From Chara braunii (lineage: Eukaryota; Streptophyta; Charophyceae; Charales; Characeae), in the NCBI GenBank assembly GCA_003427395.1, contig BFEA01000829.1, forward strand, positions 357,808 to 386,531: 28,724 bases of DNA, written 5' to 3'. Both the position numbers and the translations under genes were made by a program. The notes below the pieces were generated by a model, which was not told the DNA's origin, searched no databases, and saw nothing but the letters and a program-made list of their open reading frames with translations. Positions 1 through 8,859 of this stretch are shown here, one piece after another (position 1 is the stretch's first letter; each line of letters starts with the position of its first letter).

Positions 1-23
1 AAAAAAAAAAAAAAAAAAAAAAA
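1..23. repeat. poly-A run at window edge
   Basis: Twenty-three A residues open the window. This could be the tail of a plus-strand retroelement lying to the left or a plain homopolymer; the window edge prevents a decision. Confidence 0.7.
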
Positions 24-700
24 CTAATGGTGATGAAAAACGACTAATCACACCCTTTCCTCAAGTGATGATAACAGATAATATCCTAATGATGACGACT
101 AACGTCGTGATGATGCTAGCAAACCTTGATGATGATGATGACGAACATCAACTTGATAACGAACAGCACCCCTGATAGCCTCATTGTGATGGCGATAACA
201 TTGCCTTGATTGTACTTGATGACGCGTCCAAGTTGTGCCCCTGAAGACGGACAACACCCTAATGTCAAGCAGTATGCCTGATAAGAAGCAACGGGGTGAT
301 GTCAAATCGCGACCTGGTAGTGATGGTGATGGCAAGGATGATGGCGAGCAGTACCCCAATGGCAGACCGTTACTGTAATCACTCACACTTCAGGGTACCT
401 CCGCTGTGCTCCACAGACATCGACATAGCCAACGCCTCTAAGGCCAAATGCCACGTGCAGCAACGCAGCGGCAATGGAGTGAAACGTGGAACTCCCAGAA
501 ACTGAACGCCACCGGGAGTCAGACCATCTGCCACATCAGCTTGTGACATAGTGTGGTCAAGCGCCTGCGGTCTCCTGCGCATGCGCTAAGCGCCAGGGCA
601 TCAAAAAGAAGGGTCACCATCGCCGTCGCGCGCCATCTCCCTGAGTAGGTAGCGTCGGGCAGGGCGCAACGCTCCCGGTAGCGCTGCGCCCCCGGAATGG
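24..700. other. TGATGA-rich sequence, no gene seen
   Basis: The first ~330 bases are rich in TGATGA/GATGAT triplets on a non-repetitive background, so short open frames here encode low-complexity Asp/Met/His-rich peptides and are not credible. From 330 to 700 no domain, RNA or repeat was recognised. Similarity to the LINE family begins somewhere near 700. Confidence 0.5.
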
Positions 701-735
701 ACCAACCTCACGCCCTGCGCTTTGGTACTGCAAAT

Positions 736-1534
736 GATGGAGGCTTCATAATCAAATATGATGGAAATCAAAGCCCTGATGGACAACTTTGCCTAAGTTT
801 CAAACATGGTCGTCAATTGGGGGAATAAAACACAGGGTTGATGGATTCACTCGAATGGGCATCGTCCACCAGAACAACCAAGGGTTAATTGGGTTCCTTT
901 GGATTCCCCAATAAGAATTATTAGAGTTTCATTGACAGATCAAGGAAAACCTTCCATCAATGATGAGTGGATTTCGAGGCCGGCCGTGGAGAAAATGAAT
1001 CAATGGAAAGATAAAAATACCACACTTTTTAGGAAAACCCTCGTCATTAACAATGCTATCCTTGCCTCTATTTGGTACAAATCAGCACTTTGGTCTATCA
1101 GTAAAGAACGTACAAAGACACTACAAAGGCAGGTGGCACCATTCTTATGGAGAGGAAACCATGAGTTGGAAAAGGTAATATCAAAAGTCCCCTGGTTGTC
1201 CTTGATTCAGTCAAAAACTAAAGCAGGTCTAGGAATTTTGGACTCTTCCTTGCAATATAAAGCTGTGTCGCGACAATGGATTAAAAAAGTAATATTGTCT
1301 ACAAACAAGCCTTGGCAAGGTCTGGCACTGGAACAGATTCGTAGGCTTGCACCTTCTTCAACGAGGGATATACACGCACTCACCTGGTTAGGAGACTGGT
1401 ATTGGAGCATTCCAAAGACACATGCACAGTTCAGAGGAGAGGAAGATAGGGGTGCAACTAGAAGCGATCTTATATTTGATGACTTGTGGGTCTCGATGCT
1501 CAAAACTTGGCGCCAATTACCCGTACCCAATTAA
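736..1534 (+). pseudogene. LINE ORF2 fragment: RT C-terminal/connection region
   Basis: From 899 to 1534 the frame is open for 211 codons. It contains the hallmark LINE pattern after the RT domain: VINNAILASIWYKSALW, then an LWRGN box, then PWLSLIQSKTKAGLGILD, followed by a basic, tryptophan-rich stretch. In plant LINEs this region links the RT to the zinc finger. Upstream, VVNWGNKT (about 809-832) matches TVNWGNKT of copy B, and alignable residues reach back to about 736 across two in-frame stops, so the ATG at 899 is not a biological start. The frame is lost after LPVPN at 1534, where copy B continues. Confidence 0.8.
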
Positions 1535-2376
1535 ACTTTTCCCTCCTGTTACAAGGAAGTATTGCGACAACCTATTTTTGTCAATCGATGGATCGCAAGC
1601 ATAAATAGTTGAATTTTCAATAGCTCAGTCTCACCTTGGACAGTGTGGGTAAAGAGAGGGGTGTTGAGGATTAAAGATTTATGGGACCCGAAGACGAAAG
1701 ACTAGAAATCGGTGGAACAGCTTAGACAAACCTTGAGATATGTGCATCAACTAGTTGCTAATCTAGAACAAATTATATTTTCTATACCTTCGGATTGGGT
1801 CAAACATTGAGACAAGGACCTACGATTAAGGAAACAACTTGGGTTGTAGGATTTTGACTGGATGATCAACAAGTGATTGGTCAGGCGGTTCACACTTTTT
1901 CTCACGAAGCCTTTGTGAATAACTTCAAATCCACAAGGGACCACCTCTTGGTGCAATCTCCTTCCAATACAGTCGAAATCTTTCCTTCACAAAACTTTAT
2001 ATCTCATCAATTAAGGGTTGGAAAGCCTACCATCCTCAGACGCCTATCCCCGAACTTCCCTTTGACCCAGCGGAATGGACAGGGCAGACTTCAAAGAAAG
2101 GGAAACCAAGTGTTCTACAATCTTTATTTGTTAAAATAACATATAGGTTGCTTCAGACCAAGGTTGAAATTTCAGCAATACTTCAAGAAAGGTGGCCTAG
2201 GCATCTAAATATTGATATAAACTTGATGAGGAACATAAAGTTTTTCAAGAATATTAGACAGAGACCAGCCAAGTTCTTTTTTTTTTCAATGGCAGATATC
2301 CCACCGCTGTTTGCTAACGAATGATTGGCTCATAGATCATTCCTCACTTGAGCAGAGAGGCCTAGCAACACCCTGG

Positions 2377-2449
2377 TGTAGTTCCTGTTTAACAGTATTC
2401 CCAAATAGGGAAAATTAAAGAAACTATAGAACATATCTTCATGCAATGT
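2377..2449 (+). pseudogene. zf-RVT zinc finger remnant of LINE copy A
   Basis: A CSSC pair is encoded at 2377-2388, and ETIEHIFMQC, supplying the His and last Cys, at 2420-2449. C-x2-C ... H-x4-C is the zf-RVT finger that follows the RT in plant LINEs. The two halves are in different frames (43 bases apart), so an indel lies between them. The preceding FFFFQWQI stretch near 2275-2300 is also typical of the region before this finger. Codons after 2449 are consistent with the usual Trp-rich continuation. Confidence 0.7.
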
Positions 2450-2592
2450 CCAGGCTCAGTTCTTCTTTGGAGAAGATGGGATTGTATATGGAGGGGATTA
2501 ACACAAATAGATTGGCCTTGGGACTGGAAAGCAATTCTACTAGGATACTGGATTCCCCAAAATATCGCACTTTCTAATTTCAAGACAACCTC

Positions 2593-3036
2593 TTGAAAAT
2601 TGGTCGCAAGGTAGTATTATGGACCTTATGGTATAAAAGATGCGTCCTGGCTAGAGAAGGGGTGTATCTGGAAGGAGCAGAGATATCTGATCATGTGTTA
2701 CAATTTGTACAAACGGAAGTCGGAGCGCAATGGTCTGCTACCAAAGCTAAATTAATTCATCTTAAGCAGAAGAAGGATATTAAAAAAACAGTTCAGAAAT
2801 TCACAATGGATTGGCTAGGAGGGTCTGCAAGGAGGAGCCTAGGGGAAGTTACATGGCCAGGGGCAGAAGGGATGGAAGACCCTCTCAAGAGGGATTACCA
2901 GCTCAACTTCCGGGAATGGTTCAAGCTTCCTCCAAGAGCCACCCTCAGATCTTCAGAATGGTTTTCAGACCCTTTTCCCCCTTCTGAACTAGCTCTTGTG
3001 GATCTTCACTGGTTTGGAGTTGGGGTGAGTGAATGA
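2593..3036 (+). pseudogene. C-terminal piece of LINE ORF2, copy A
   Basis: This 147-codon open frame begins with KVVLWTLWYKRCVLAREG, resembling the conserved LINE C-terminus after zf-RVT, where an iiLW.iWk.RN pattern is usual. The rest is a basic tail without a recognised domain. The stop at 3036 is probably the original ORF2 stop, because only ~180 bases of 3' UTR separate it from the poly-A tail. The ATG at 2593 is internal; the previous segment is in another frame. Confidence 0.6.
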
Positions 3037-3215
3037 GTTTTAGATAGGCAGGGTCGCTGGTTTGTTTGTTACATCTGGCGGTCCCAGGGGGACTGAGGAG
3101 GCAATCATACCTTATCATTCCAACATTCGCAGGTTCCAACTGTTATATGTAAATCGGACACTGAACCCGTTTTTCAGCAGGTGATGCTCCCCCACCAATA
3201 GATGGGAGCGTTGTT

Positions 3216-3234
3216 AAAAAAAAAAAAAAAAAAA
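3216..3234 (+). repeat. poly-A tail of LINE copy A
   Basis: Nineteen consecutive A residues follow the LINE 3' UTR in the sense orientation, as expected from target-primed reverse transcription. Confidence 0.75.
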
Positions 3235-3526
3235 GTTCAGCTGCAGCGGGGTGGAAACCAGTGCAGCCAGCTGAGGAACATGGGAAAAATTGAAAATTCA
3301 TTTCAGAGCATGCCCAACTCCTACAGCCTCCACCTGGGGCCAGGGTAAACAAGGAGATCAGGCGACACGAGGAAGGGAAATGCGAGTCAAGGACAAGGGG
3401 AGCGAGAGAACAAGTAAAATTGATTCCATGGGCGTAGTACAGGATGGGAGTGTTGTTCGGATAGTATGATTGATGAGATGGCTCCTGGATACAGTTTAAC
3501 AAAGTTGCATGAACTGTGATACTCAC

Positions 3527-3589
3527 TTCCAACTGCAACATCTCCCGTCCCTCACACGCTGCCTTCAGATCATCCTCCAGTAACCGCAT
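3527..3589 (-). CDS. candidate 63-nt host exon, coiled-coil-like
   Basis: On the minus strand a CAG acceptor (3592-3590) precedes ATGCGG, and a strong donor, GTGAGT, occupies 3526-3521. Between them lie exactly 21 codons, MRLLEDDLKAACEGREMLQLE, charged and leucine-spaced like a coiled coil. The phase is 0 at both ends, compatible with the exon at 20274-20456 on the same strand. The 5' side is not very pyrimidine-rich. The gene was not recognised. It could be a chance open stretch between splice-like sites; transcript evidence would decide. Confidence 0.4.
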
Positions 3590-3712
3590 CTGACCATTTA
3601 TGCCAATTTAACAGAATCAAAATGGTAGTTAGACATACCCACACCAGCACCACCACTATCACTGTCACTAGCATTATCATCATCAATCAATCAACAGCAG
3701 CAACAACTATAC

Positions 3713-3748
<36 letters not shown>

Positions 3749-3749
3749 G
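3713..3749. repeat. (CAT)n microsatellite
   Basis: About twelve CAT units in a row, with looser ATC/CAG triplets on both sides (about 3660-3810). Confidence 0.9.
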
Positions 3750-3810
3750 AATTTATCATCATCATCGTCGTTGTTGTCATCATCAGCAGAATGAGCAGTG
3801 GCAGCAGTGG

Positions 3811-4475
3811 CAATGACATCAGCAGTCTTAGGACAAGCAAACGCTGGAAGGACAAACTTGAGTCATCAACACTGTCCTAGACAAAAGAGAGGTTAGCAAC
3901 TTTAAACACATCCTCACAGCACGAATATCTTTGACTGGATTTACGCATCGATGTCCTCCAATAAATTTTGGGATAATCCAACTACTGTGCATATGTGTGC
4001 TCAAATTGGCTGAGGGGGCTGTTCCTACCTACAGTTCACATACCTTGGGTAATGAACAATTTCATACCACCACCAGCTCCCCCAATATAGTTTAGGCAGT
4101 CCTCAGGGCGAAAACAGATGTAGTGGCCCTGCCTTGTGTTGGGGGGAATGCGATAGCCCAAGGATTCTGCGTTAGAGTGGGGTCATCCAAGGGAAGGGAT
4201 TAATGGTCCTTTCCCAAATGGGAAACTAAATTATTAGCTGTCTACCAGTGGCAGGTGAACTTTGGCTTGCAGGAAGGGACTGTGACACTCCACCAAAGGA
4301 AAGAGAAAAGATGGCCCCTTGCCCTCGTCGAAGCTGATTATGAGCCTTGCACCATCCATTTTGTGTTCTCTCTTCTTCTTCTTCTTCTTTTAAGGGCCCT
4401 ACCCCCCCCCACCTTCCTCTCGTCAAGTTTCCCCCGCGCAACCCCACTCCCTAAGTTATACCTCAGTGTGTACCA
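3811..4475. other. Intergenic or intronic sequence, no gene seen
   Basis: No protein domain, RNA gene or long repeat was recognised. It contains a short CTT run (about 4373-4391) and a nine-C run near 4404. The open frames here are short and unconvincing. Confidence 0.4.
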
Positions 4476-4601
4476 CTCAAGTGAAAACAGTAGGACAAGC
4501 AGACGTGATGATCATGTTGCTGACCAGGTTCACACCTGCTTATTCAAAATGGTGCTTGTTGAGGATATTCACCTCTGCACTTTCCTCTTTTACTGATGCA
4601 T
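4476..4601 (-). pseudogene. Exon-like unit, copy 1 (left of the gypsy element)
   Basis: This stretch and 19446-19620 on the other side of the gypsy element are similar. Both begin with CTCAAGTGAAAACA, then TAGGACAAGCAGAC, and end in a matching CTTTCCTCTTTT block. On the minus strand copy 1 encodes VKEESAEVNILNKHHF before a stop; the right copy encodes GKEESGDMNLFNKHDL in the matching place. This suggests a tandem duplication of an exon-containing unit before the gypsy insertion, with this copy degenerate. Confidence 0.4.
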
Positions 4602-4851
4602 TGCAGCGTGCCTCTGGCTGCCCTGGCCTAGACCCAGGGCTATCTGGCTATTTTGCCTGTTCGGCATGTGGGACCAGGCTGTGGCCTAACCCCATAGGGG
4701 TACCATTGTCGGTACCAGGCCAGGCCAGTCCAGTCAGTCGAGTCCAGTCCTGCCGGTACCATTGTCGGTACCAGGCCAGGCCAGTCCAGTCAGTCCACTA
4801 GGGGTATACCCCATCTGCAGTCTGTTTTCAGTCTCATTCTTCATTTGCACA

Positions 4852-4859
4852 GTTTGGAG
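4852..4859. repeat. Target-site duplication of hAT-like MITE, left
   Basis: GTTTGGAG immediately precedes CAGGGTTACC. The identical octamer follows the element at 5632-5639. Eight bases is the hAT target-duplication length. The 3' LTR has a single GTTTGGAG at the same place. Confidence 0.9.
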
Positions 4860-5631
4860 CAGGGTTACCTGACCGAACGTTCGGGGGCCCCCGGGCTGGC
4901 CCCCGAACGTTCGGGCGTTCGGGGCCCCGTTCGGGGGCCGAACACCTCCAGGTTCGGCCCCCGCCAAAAAATATTTCGGGGCCTAAAAACAAGTTTTTTT
5001 TTCTGAAGTTTTTTTGTGAGTTCTCTGTGATGTAACCTACACGCCAATAAATTTTGAAGCCATTCTGCTAAGCCAGAAAAACATTAAAAATCGTCAAAGA
5101 TGGGGGTGTCAAAACGTGCTCGCCCACTCACTAGTTTGTTTTTTTTCACTTTTAACTTTTTGTTTTCACTTTATTTCGGGGCCTAAAAAAAATTATTAGT
5201 TTTTGAAAAAAAAATTAACGAGTTATTGATTATGTAAAATACATATCTGTAAATTGTCAGGGCATTTGTCAATGCCAAAAAATAATAAAAAATCGGCAAA
5301 GATGGCGGTGTCGAAAAGGTGCTGGCACACTCACTCATTTTAATTCTCTTTTTATTTTTTCTTATTTTTATCATAGTGTTTATTTTCTGTATGGGATTTT
5401 TAATTCAAATTTGGTAGAGAATTTGGATGTAGTGCCCAGGCAAATGTTGTTTAGTTTATGTTTCTCCATCACACAGTTTTTTTTCGGATTTTTTTGAAAA
5501 CTTTGTTTTTTTTTTTGTTTTTTTTTTTTGTCCGCGTTCGGCCCGAAGGGCCGAACGCCTCCCGAAGGGGTCCCGTACGTTCGGGCGTTCGGGTTCGGGC
5601 GTTCGGCCCGTCCCGAACGCCGGTAACCCTG
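4860..5631. mobile_element. hAT-superfamily MITE, 772 bp, complete
   Basis: The ends are perfect 10-bp inverted repeats, CAGGGTTACC and GGTAACCCTG, flanked by the 8-bp duplication GTTTGGAG; both traits are diagnostic of hAT elements. The first ~110 and last ~110 bases are packed with CGTTCGG/CCGAACG motifs in both orientations, resembling the subterminal transposase-binding arrays of hAT elements. The interior is AT-rich, has no transposase, and contains a ~200-bp tandem duplication beginning ATTTCGGGGCCTAAAAA (4973 and 5173). It is therefore non-autonomous. It inserted into the 5' LTR after the gypsy element arrived, since the other LTR lacks it. Confidence 0.9.
4973..5372. repeat. ~200-bp tandem duplication inside the hAT-like MITE
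   Basis: Unit 1 starts at 4973 and unit 2 at 5173, both with ATTTCGGGGCCTAAAAA. Each later carries a CAAAGATGG(G/C)GGTGTC block (about 5096 and 5298) followed by CACTCACT. The units have diverged considerably between these anchors; the end of unit 2 is approximate. Confidence 0.7.
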
Positions 5632-5639
5632 GTTTGGAG
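5632..5639. repeat. Target-site duplication of hAT-like MITE, right
   Basis: GTTTGGAG directly follows GGTAACCCTG and is identical to the left copy at 4852-4859. Confidence 0.9.
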
Positions 5640-5754
5640 TACATGCGTGTTGAGTATGCGTTGGAGCTGCGATATCCCTTCCAGGTCCATCTCCATCTCC
5701 CTCATCCCTTCATCTTGATCTTGATGAAATGCCATCCCGGCAGGTCCGTCACAG

Positions 5755-5766
5755 TGGTATCAGAGC
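5755..5766 (+). promoter_or_regulatory. Primer-binding site, initiator tRNA-Met type
   Basis: TGGTATCAGAGC lies one base after the 5' LTR ends in CACA. It is complementary to the 3' end of plant initiator tRNA-Met, the usual primer for minus-strand synthesis in plant Ty3/gypsy elements. The match weakens after twelve bases. Confidence 0.85.
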
Positions 5767-5796
5767 AGGAACGGTCCCTGCTCCCACCCACCCCAT

Positions 5797-6068
5797 CCCG
5801 CAAGTGTGTAGAAACGGTGTAATCCCAATATCGGGATTTTGGCCCATTTTCGGAGCGCGCAGACGGGAAACAGCGGCAACAACAGCAGTGGCCAGAGAGG
5901 CAGACGAAACGGAAAACAACGTATGCGCGCAACCCGCAAGTGTGTAGAAACGGTGTAATCCCAATATCGGGATTTTGGCCCATTTTCGGAGCGCGCAGAT
6001 GGGAAACAGCGGCAACAACAGCAGTGGCCAGAGAGGCACACGAAACGAAAAACAACGTATGCGAGCAA
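5797..6068 (+). repeat. 136-bp tandem duplication in the retrotransposon leader
   Basis: Two near-identical units (5797-5932 and 5933-6068) start CCCGCAAGTGTGTAGAAACG and differ at only a few positions. The single-copy ancestral form, more diverged, appears at about 6485-6600. Open frames on both strands here are by-products of the repeat. Confidence 0.9.
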
Positions 6069-6161
6069 GCGTCAAGGCCGCCGCACGTGTGCGCACCATG
6101 TGCCCACGCTACCCCGCCCCACCTTGTTCCCTGATTATATCATAGCAATATTCGGGAGTGC

Positions 6162-6235
6162 AGCTGCCAAGATTTGAACCTGGGCATCTACCAGCCATGT
6201 GCGTGCATAGTCAATGCCTTAACACACTGGCCAAA
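6162..6235 (-). pseudogene. tRNA-like fragment (Ser/Leu type), degenerate
   Basis: On the minus strand TTTGGCCAGTGTGTTAAGGC resembles the A-box and D-arm of the tRNA-Ser genes at 22115-22483, and CCAGGTTCAAATCTTGG forms a good T-arm with a B-box. The anticodon stem and the acceptor stem do not pair. It is best read as a tRNA pseudogene or the head of a tRNA-derived SINE. It sits between two leader copies of the gypsy element. Confidence 0.5.
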
Positions 6236-6360
6236 TTTTATACATGTCTTTTGAGCGCAGCACGTTGATGTTGAAGAGTGTCACGCCAACTATTTACACC
6301 CCCCCACCTGCCCCTCTCCGAGCGGCAAGCAGCGGCCAACACGACAGCAGCAGGTGGGCT

Positions 6361-6690
6361 GTCCCTTCCAGCTCCATCTCCATCTCCCTCATCCCTTCGT
6401 CTTGATCTTGACGGACCGCCATCCCAGCGGGTCCGTCACACTGCTATCAGAGTGGGAACGGTCCCTGCTCCTACCCACCCCATCCCACAAGTGTGCAGAA
6501 ACAATGTAATCCTGATAGCGAGATCTTGGCGCATTTTCGGAGCAACGGCCAAAGAGGCACACATGGCGAGAAAGGAGAGCATTGTCACGACATGTGCGCG
6601 AAAGCGCCAAGGCCATCGCACGTGCGCGCACCACGTGCCCACGCTGCCCCACCCCGCCTTGTTCCCTGATTATATCATATCAATATTTTT
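6361..6690 (+). repeat. Second, partial copy of LTR end + PBS + leader
   Basis: Bases 6361-6440 repeat the last part of the LTR, including CCCTCATCCCTTCGTCTTGA and GTCCGTCACA. A degraded PBS (TGCTATCAGAG, 6442-6452) follows, then leader sequence matching 5767-6150, down to a shared CCTTGTTCCCTGATTATATC. It is more diverged than the first copy and lacks the 136-bp doubling. It may come from an older nested element or an internal duplication. Confidence 0.75.
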
Positions 6691-7011
6691 GAAACGTTTC
6701 GGTAGATCCGCGTGCCGCGCAGTGTCCGCTTATTTAGGTGTCCGTCAATACTAGACCCAGCCTTGAGCCCAACACTATTGGTTACAGTGTCGGACTTTCA
6801 TCTCGAGGCCAGTGGCGACGGCGTACGAGTATTGGAACGGCGCGGAGAGTCCGAGGGGTTGAGGGCCCGATTGAGTTATCCCCCTTGGTTTCGTCATTGG
6901 CGGCGTCGGAACGGTACTAACAGTTTTTTTTTTGTTTGTCGTTGTTATTATTTGACCTATGCTTTGACTTTTCTTAAAGTCGGACGTGACAATCTCCACG
7001 AAGTGGTCACC

Positions 7012-7410
7012 ATGGCAAACGAGGACCTTTACTACGCGCCTCCTTTGGCGGGTCCGTCCGGGTCCCAGCGTGTTCGAGATGCTGGCGAAATTCTTCTATC
7101 ATGCCATCGTTGAAAACGTGGACCGAAGAGTTCAACGTGCATACGAGCAGGTGGGTGATTGAGTCTGCAAAGCAAAAGAAGACTGAGTGGCGGGAACTTT
7201 CCGAGGGCGCGCCGCCCTTCAGGCTACTGGTGGCAGTGAAGGGTTTGAGTGTGGGCATGCCGATGGGGCACGAAGGTGGCGAACAGCGCCTAGGCAGGGT
7301 AGTCTGGGGCACAGTAGCGCAGGTTGCAGGCTGTATATTGGCAAAATTCCTTCACCCCGACGCTCAAGGTTCTTACCTTGATATCTGCGACAACCATCAG
7401 GGTCTGTAGC
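7012..7410 (+). pseudogene. Unrecognised coding remnant, possible gag/ORF1 start
   Basis: An ATG at 7012 in an excellent eukaryotic context (CACCATGG) opens MANEDLYYAPPLAGPSGSQR and runs 33 codons. A shifted frame continues FYHAIVENVDRRVQRAYEQV before another stop; further scraps extend to about 7410. This looks like the start of a retroelement structural protein broken by indels, but the family was not recognised. A zinc-knuckle remnant in the same orientation lies about 1.2 kb downstream (8207-8248), consistent with a gag or LINE ORF1 of about 400 residues. Confidence 0.3.
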
Positions 7411-8164
7411 AGGCCCGACACTCCCGACTCCGTGACTGCTAATCATGAGTGGATTGCCCGTTGGGAACCCGAAGTGGGAAAAAAACTTTCTTCGAGTAGG
7501 GCGACCAAAAGAGACTCGGCGAAGGGCGTAGCGATACTGACGCGCAAATCGTTCGTCGGATTTGGGGAATATGGGTAGGAGACTGATGGACCGTTTTAGT
7601 AGCCGGTCCCCGCAGAGTTCTCTCAGGATAGCGGAGCTACTCATGTCAGTCGTCTGACGGGCTGAAGATAGAGGTGGAAGACCGTCCGAACCGTCTAATA
7701 GCTGCCCTGTTTCGGAGGAAAGCGAAGATGTTTGCCGACTAGATGCATTAGTAAAGAAAGGCTGAACTTGGACGTCGTATCAGGCCGGATGCATCCAACA
7801 ACAAAGATGGCGGGGTGATGAGCCGGAGTGCAGCAAGGGGGAGGTAACTCTCGTGATACCTCGTGGAGACAAACAAGTGAGAGATGGAGATGGTGGGTTC
7901 TGACCAAGGCGAAACGATTGGCGAAGTCAGCCTTTTGTAAGTAAAAAGCTATTCAGAGTTAGTGGAGAAAAAAGGTGCAACGATGGAGATGGCGGATATG
8001 GCAGGGGAGAAAATTCGATGCCATACTTGTTTCTTATCAGAAAACAGGCCGGGTAAAGTGCTAATTTGAGGTTTTGGGGATAGGCGAGTGTGTTGGCATG
8101 GTTAGTTTTAGTGATAGGTTAGTAACTTGGACGTTAATAGAGAAAAGATGGGCGCGGAGGTGCT

Positions 8165-8290
8165 GTGAAGATAGGTATGGCACACGGGAAGGCTGATCCA
8201 AAGTTTTTGAAGTATTGCGGGCATTATGGCAATGTCGGATTCGGCTGTAGGTTAGTTCGCCCGAGGTCAGTGTTGAAAGTTGTGCCCGAG
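8165..8290 (+). pseudogene. Zinc-knuckle remnant of a gag/LINE ORF1-like protein
   Basis: The frame reads KADPKFLKYCGHYGNVGFGC. Counting from a lost first cysteine it fits C-x2-C-x4-H-x4-C with the first Cys replaced by Leu and the His by Asn; the Cys codons at 8216-8218 and 8246-8248 remain. The preceding VKIGMAHGKADPKFLKYC pattern recalls the sequence before the CCHC knuckle in plant LINE ORF1/DUF4283 proteins. With two ligands missing it cannot be a working knuckle. The assignment is tentative. Confidence 0.35.
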
Positions 8291-8485
8291 GGAGGAGTGA
8301 GTCTGAGGATTTATGTATTTGGCCGTTTTCCAACGACAGATTCGTTTCAATTTTTTCTCTTGCCTATACAAATGTTAGAAGTAGCCTATCTCTATCCTTT
8401 TCCAGGCGAGCCTGCGAAAGAGAGTTTGGGTTGGATGACTTGCGAGGGTTGCATGCGTTTGACTTTTTTCAAGGTCCAAGCAGGC

Positions 8486-8775
8486 TTCCATAAGATTGGA
8501 TGGCTCGGTTGGCTTGCTTTATTTGGGGTTTCTCTTGTTTTATTGGTTTCTGAAAAAAAGTTGGGCACGTTCCATAAAATTGGATGACTCTAACTCCCCC
8601 TGTTTTATTCTTAGGGGAATTCGGGTAAAGGACTGAACAAGTTCCCATAAGATTTGGAGGTCTGGTCTGGAGCCACGTACATGCTGGAACCAGGAGCATA
8701 AATTTGTTTATATACTTTTTTACTATGAACAAAGCTAGTCAGACATGTTTCCATAAGATTGGATGGTCTGACTAT
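8486..8775 (+). repeat. Four interspersed copies of a TTCCATAAGATTGGATGG motif
   Basis: Near-identical copies of a ~18-25-base motif start at 8486, 8570, 8642 and 8748, roughly 70-105 bases apart, usually followed by TGG-CT or TCTG. The sequence between copies is not obviously conserved. It lies just upstream of the ~123-bp satellite and may be a more decayed part of a larger repeat array. Confidence 0.65.
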
Positions 8776-8859
8776 AGTTTATCACCAATTGAAGAGAGTA
8801 TGCAATTAAGAATAAACTTGTGGTAATGAGAGGCAGACTGAACTTTGATCTAAGTTGAA

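Larger units (their letters stand above)
700..3234 (+). mobile_element. LINE (L1-like non-LTR retrotransposon), copy A, 5'-truncated and decayed
   Basis: This is the 3' part of a plant-type LINE ORF2. Its translation aligns by eye with the second copy at 24640-26390 from just after the RT catalytic box through the RT thumb/connection region, and then continues into a zf-RVT zinc finger and C-terminal region absent from the other copy. It ends in a 19-A tail (3216-3234), a normal LINE 3' end. The place where copy B reads FADD reads roughly CALV here, so the active site is gone. Frame breaks near 1534, 1600-2150, 2400 and 2590 show it is dead. It looks more AT-rich than copy B. The 5' boundary is uncertain and no target-site duplication was found. 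Confidence 0.85.
4602..5753 (+). repeat. 5' LTR, split by a hAT-like MITE
   Basis: Sequences at 4602-4859 and 5640-5753 match the 3' LTR in order: CCTCTGGCTG, CTATCTGGCTATTTTGCCTG, GTCGGTACCAGGCCAG, GCAGTCTGTTTTCAGTCTC, GAGTATGCGTTGGAGCT, and finally CATCCCGGCAGGTC and GTCACA. It begins TG and ends CA. Within it, a 56-bp unit starting GGTACCATTGTCGG (4699-4754) is partly repeated at 4755-4797. The 3' LTR carries only one such unit plus a different spacer, so the LTRs have diverged by indels as well as substitutions. Confidence 0.85.

Noticed and set aside
1-800. Short frames in the TGATGA-rich start of the window
   Set aside because: Composition-driven peptides without domains or splice-site support.
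4440-4475. Start of the 5' LTR further left, in the sequence also found right of the 3' LTR
   Set aside because: That similarity lies outside the LTR on the right side (after the terminal CA), so it belongs to the target locus rather than to the LTR.
5702-6099. Overlapping minus-strand frames rich in Cys and Ala
   Set aside because: They arise from the 136-bp tandem duplication in the retrotransposon leader and repeat the same peptide twice.
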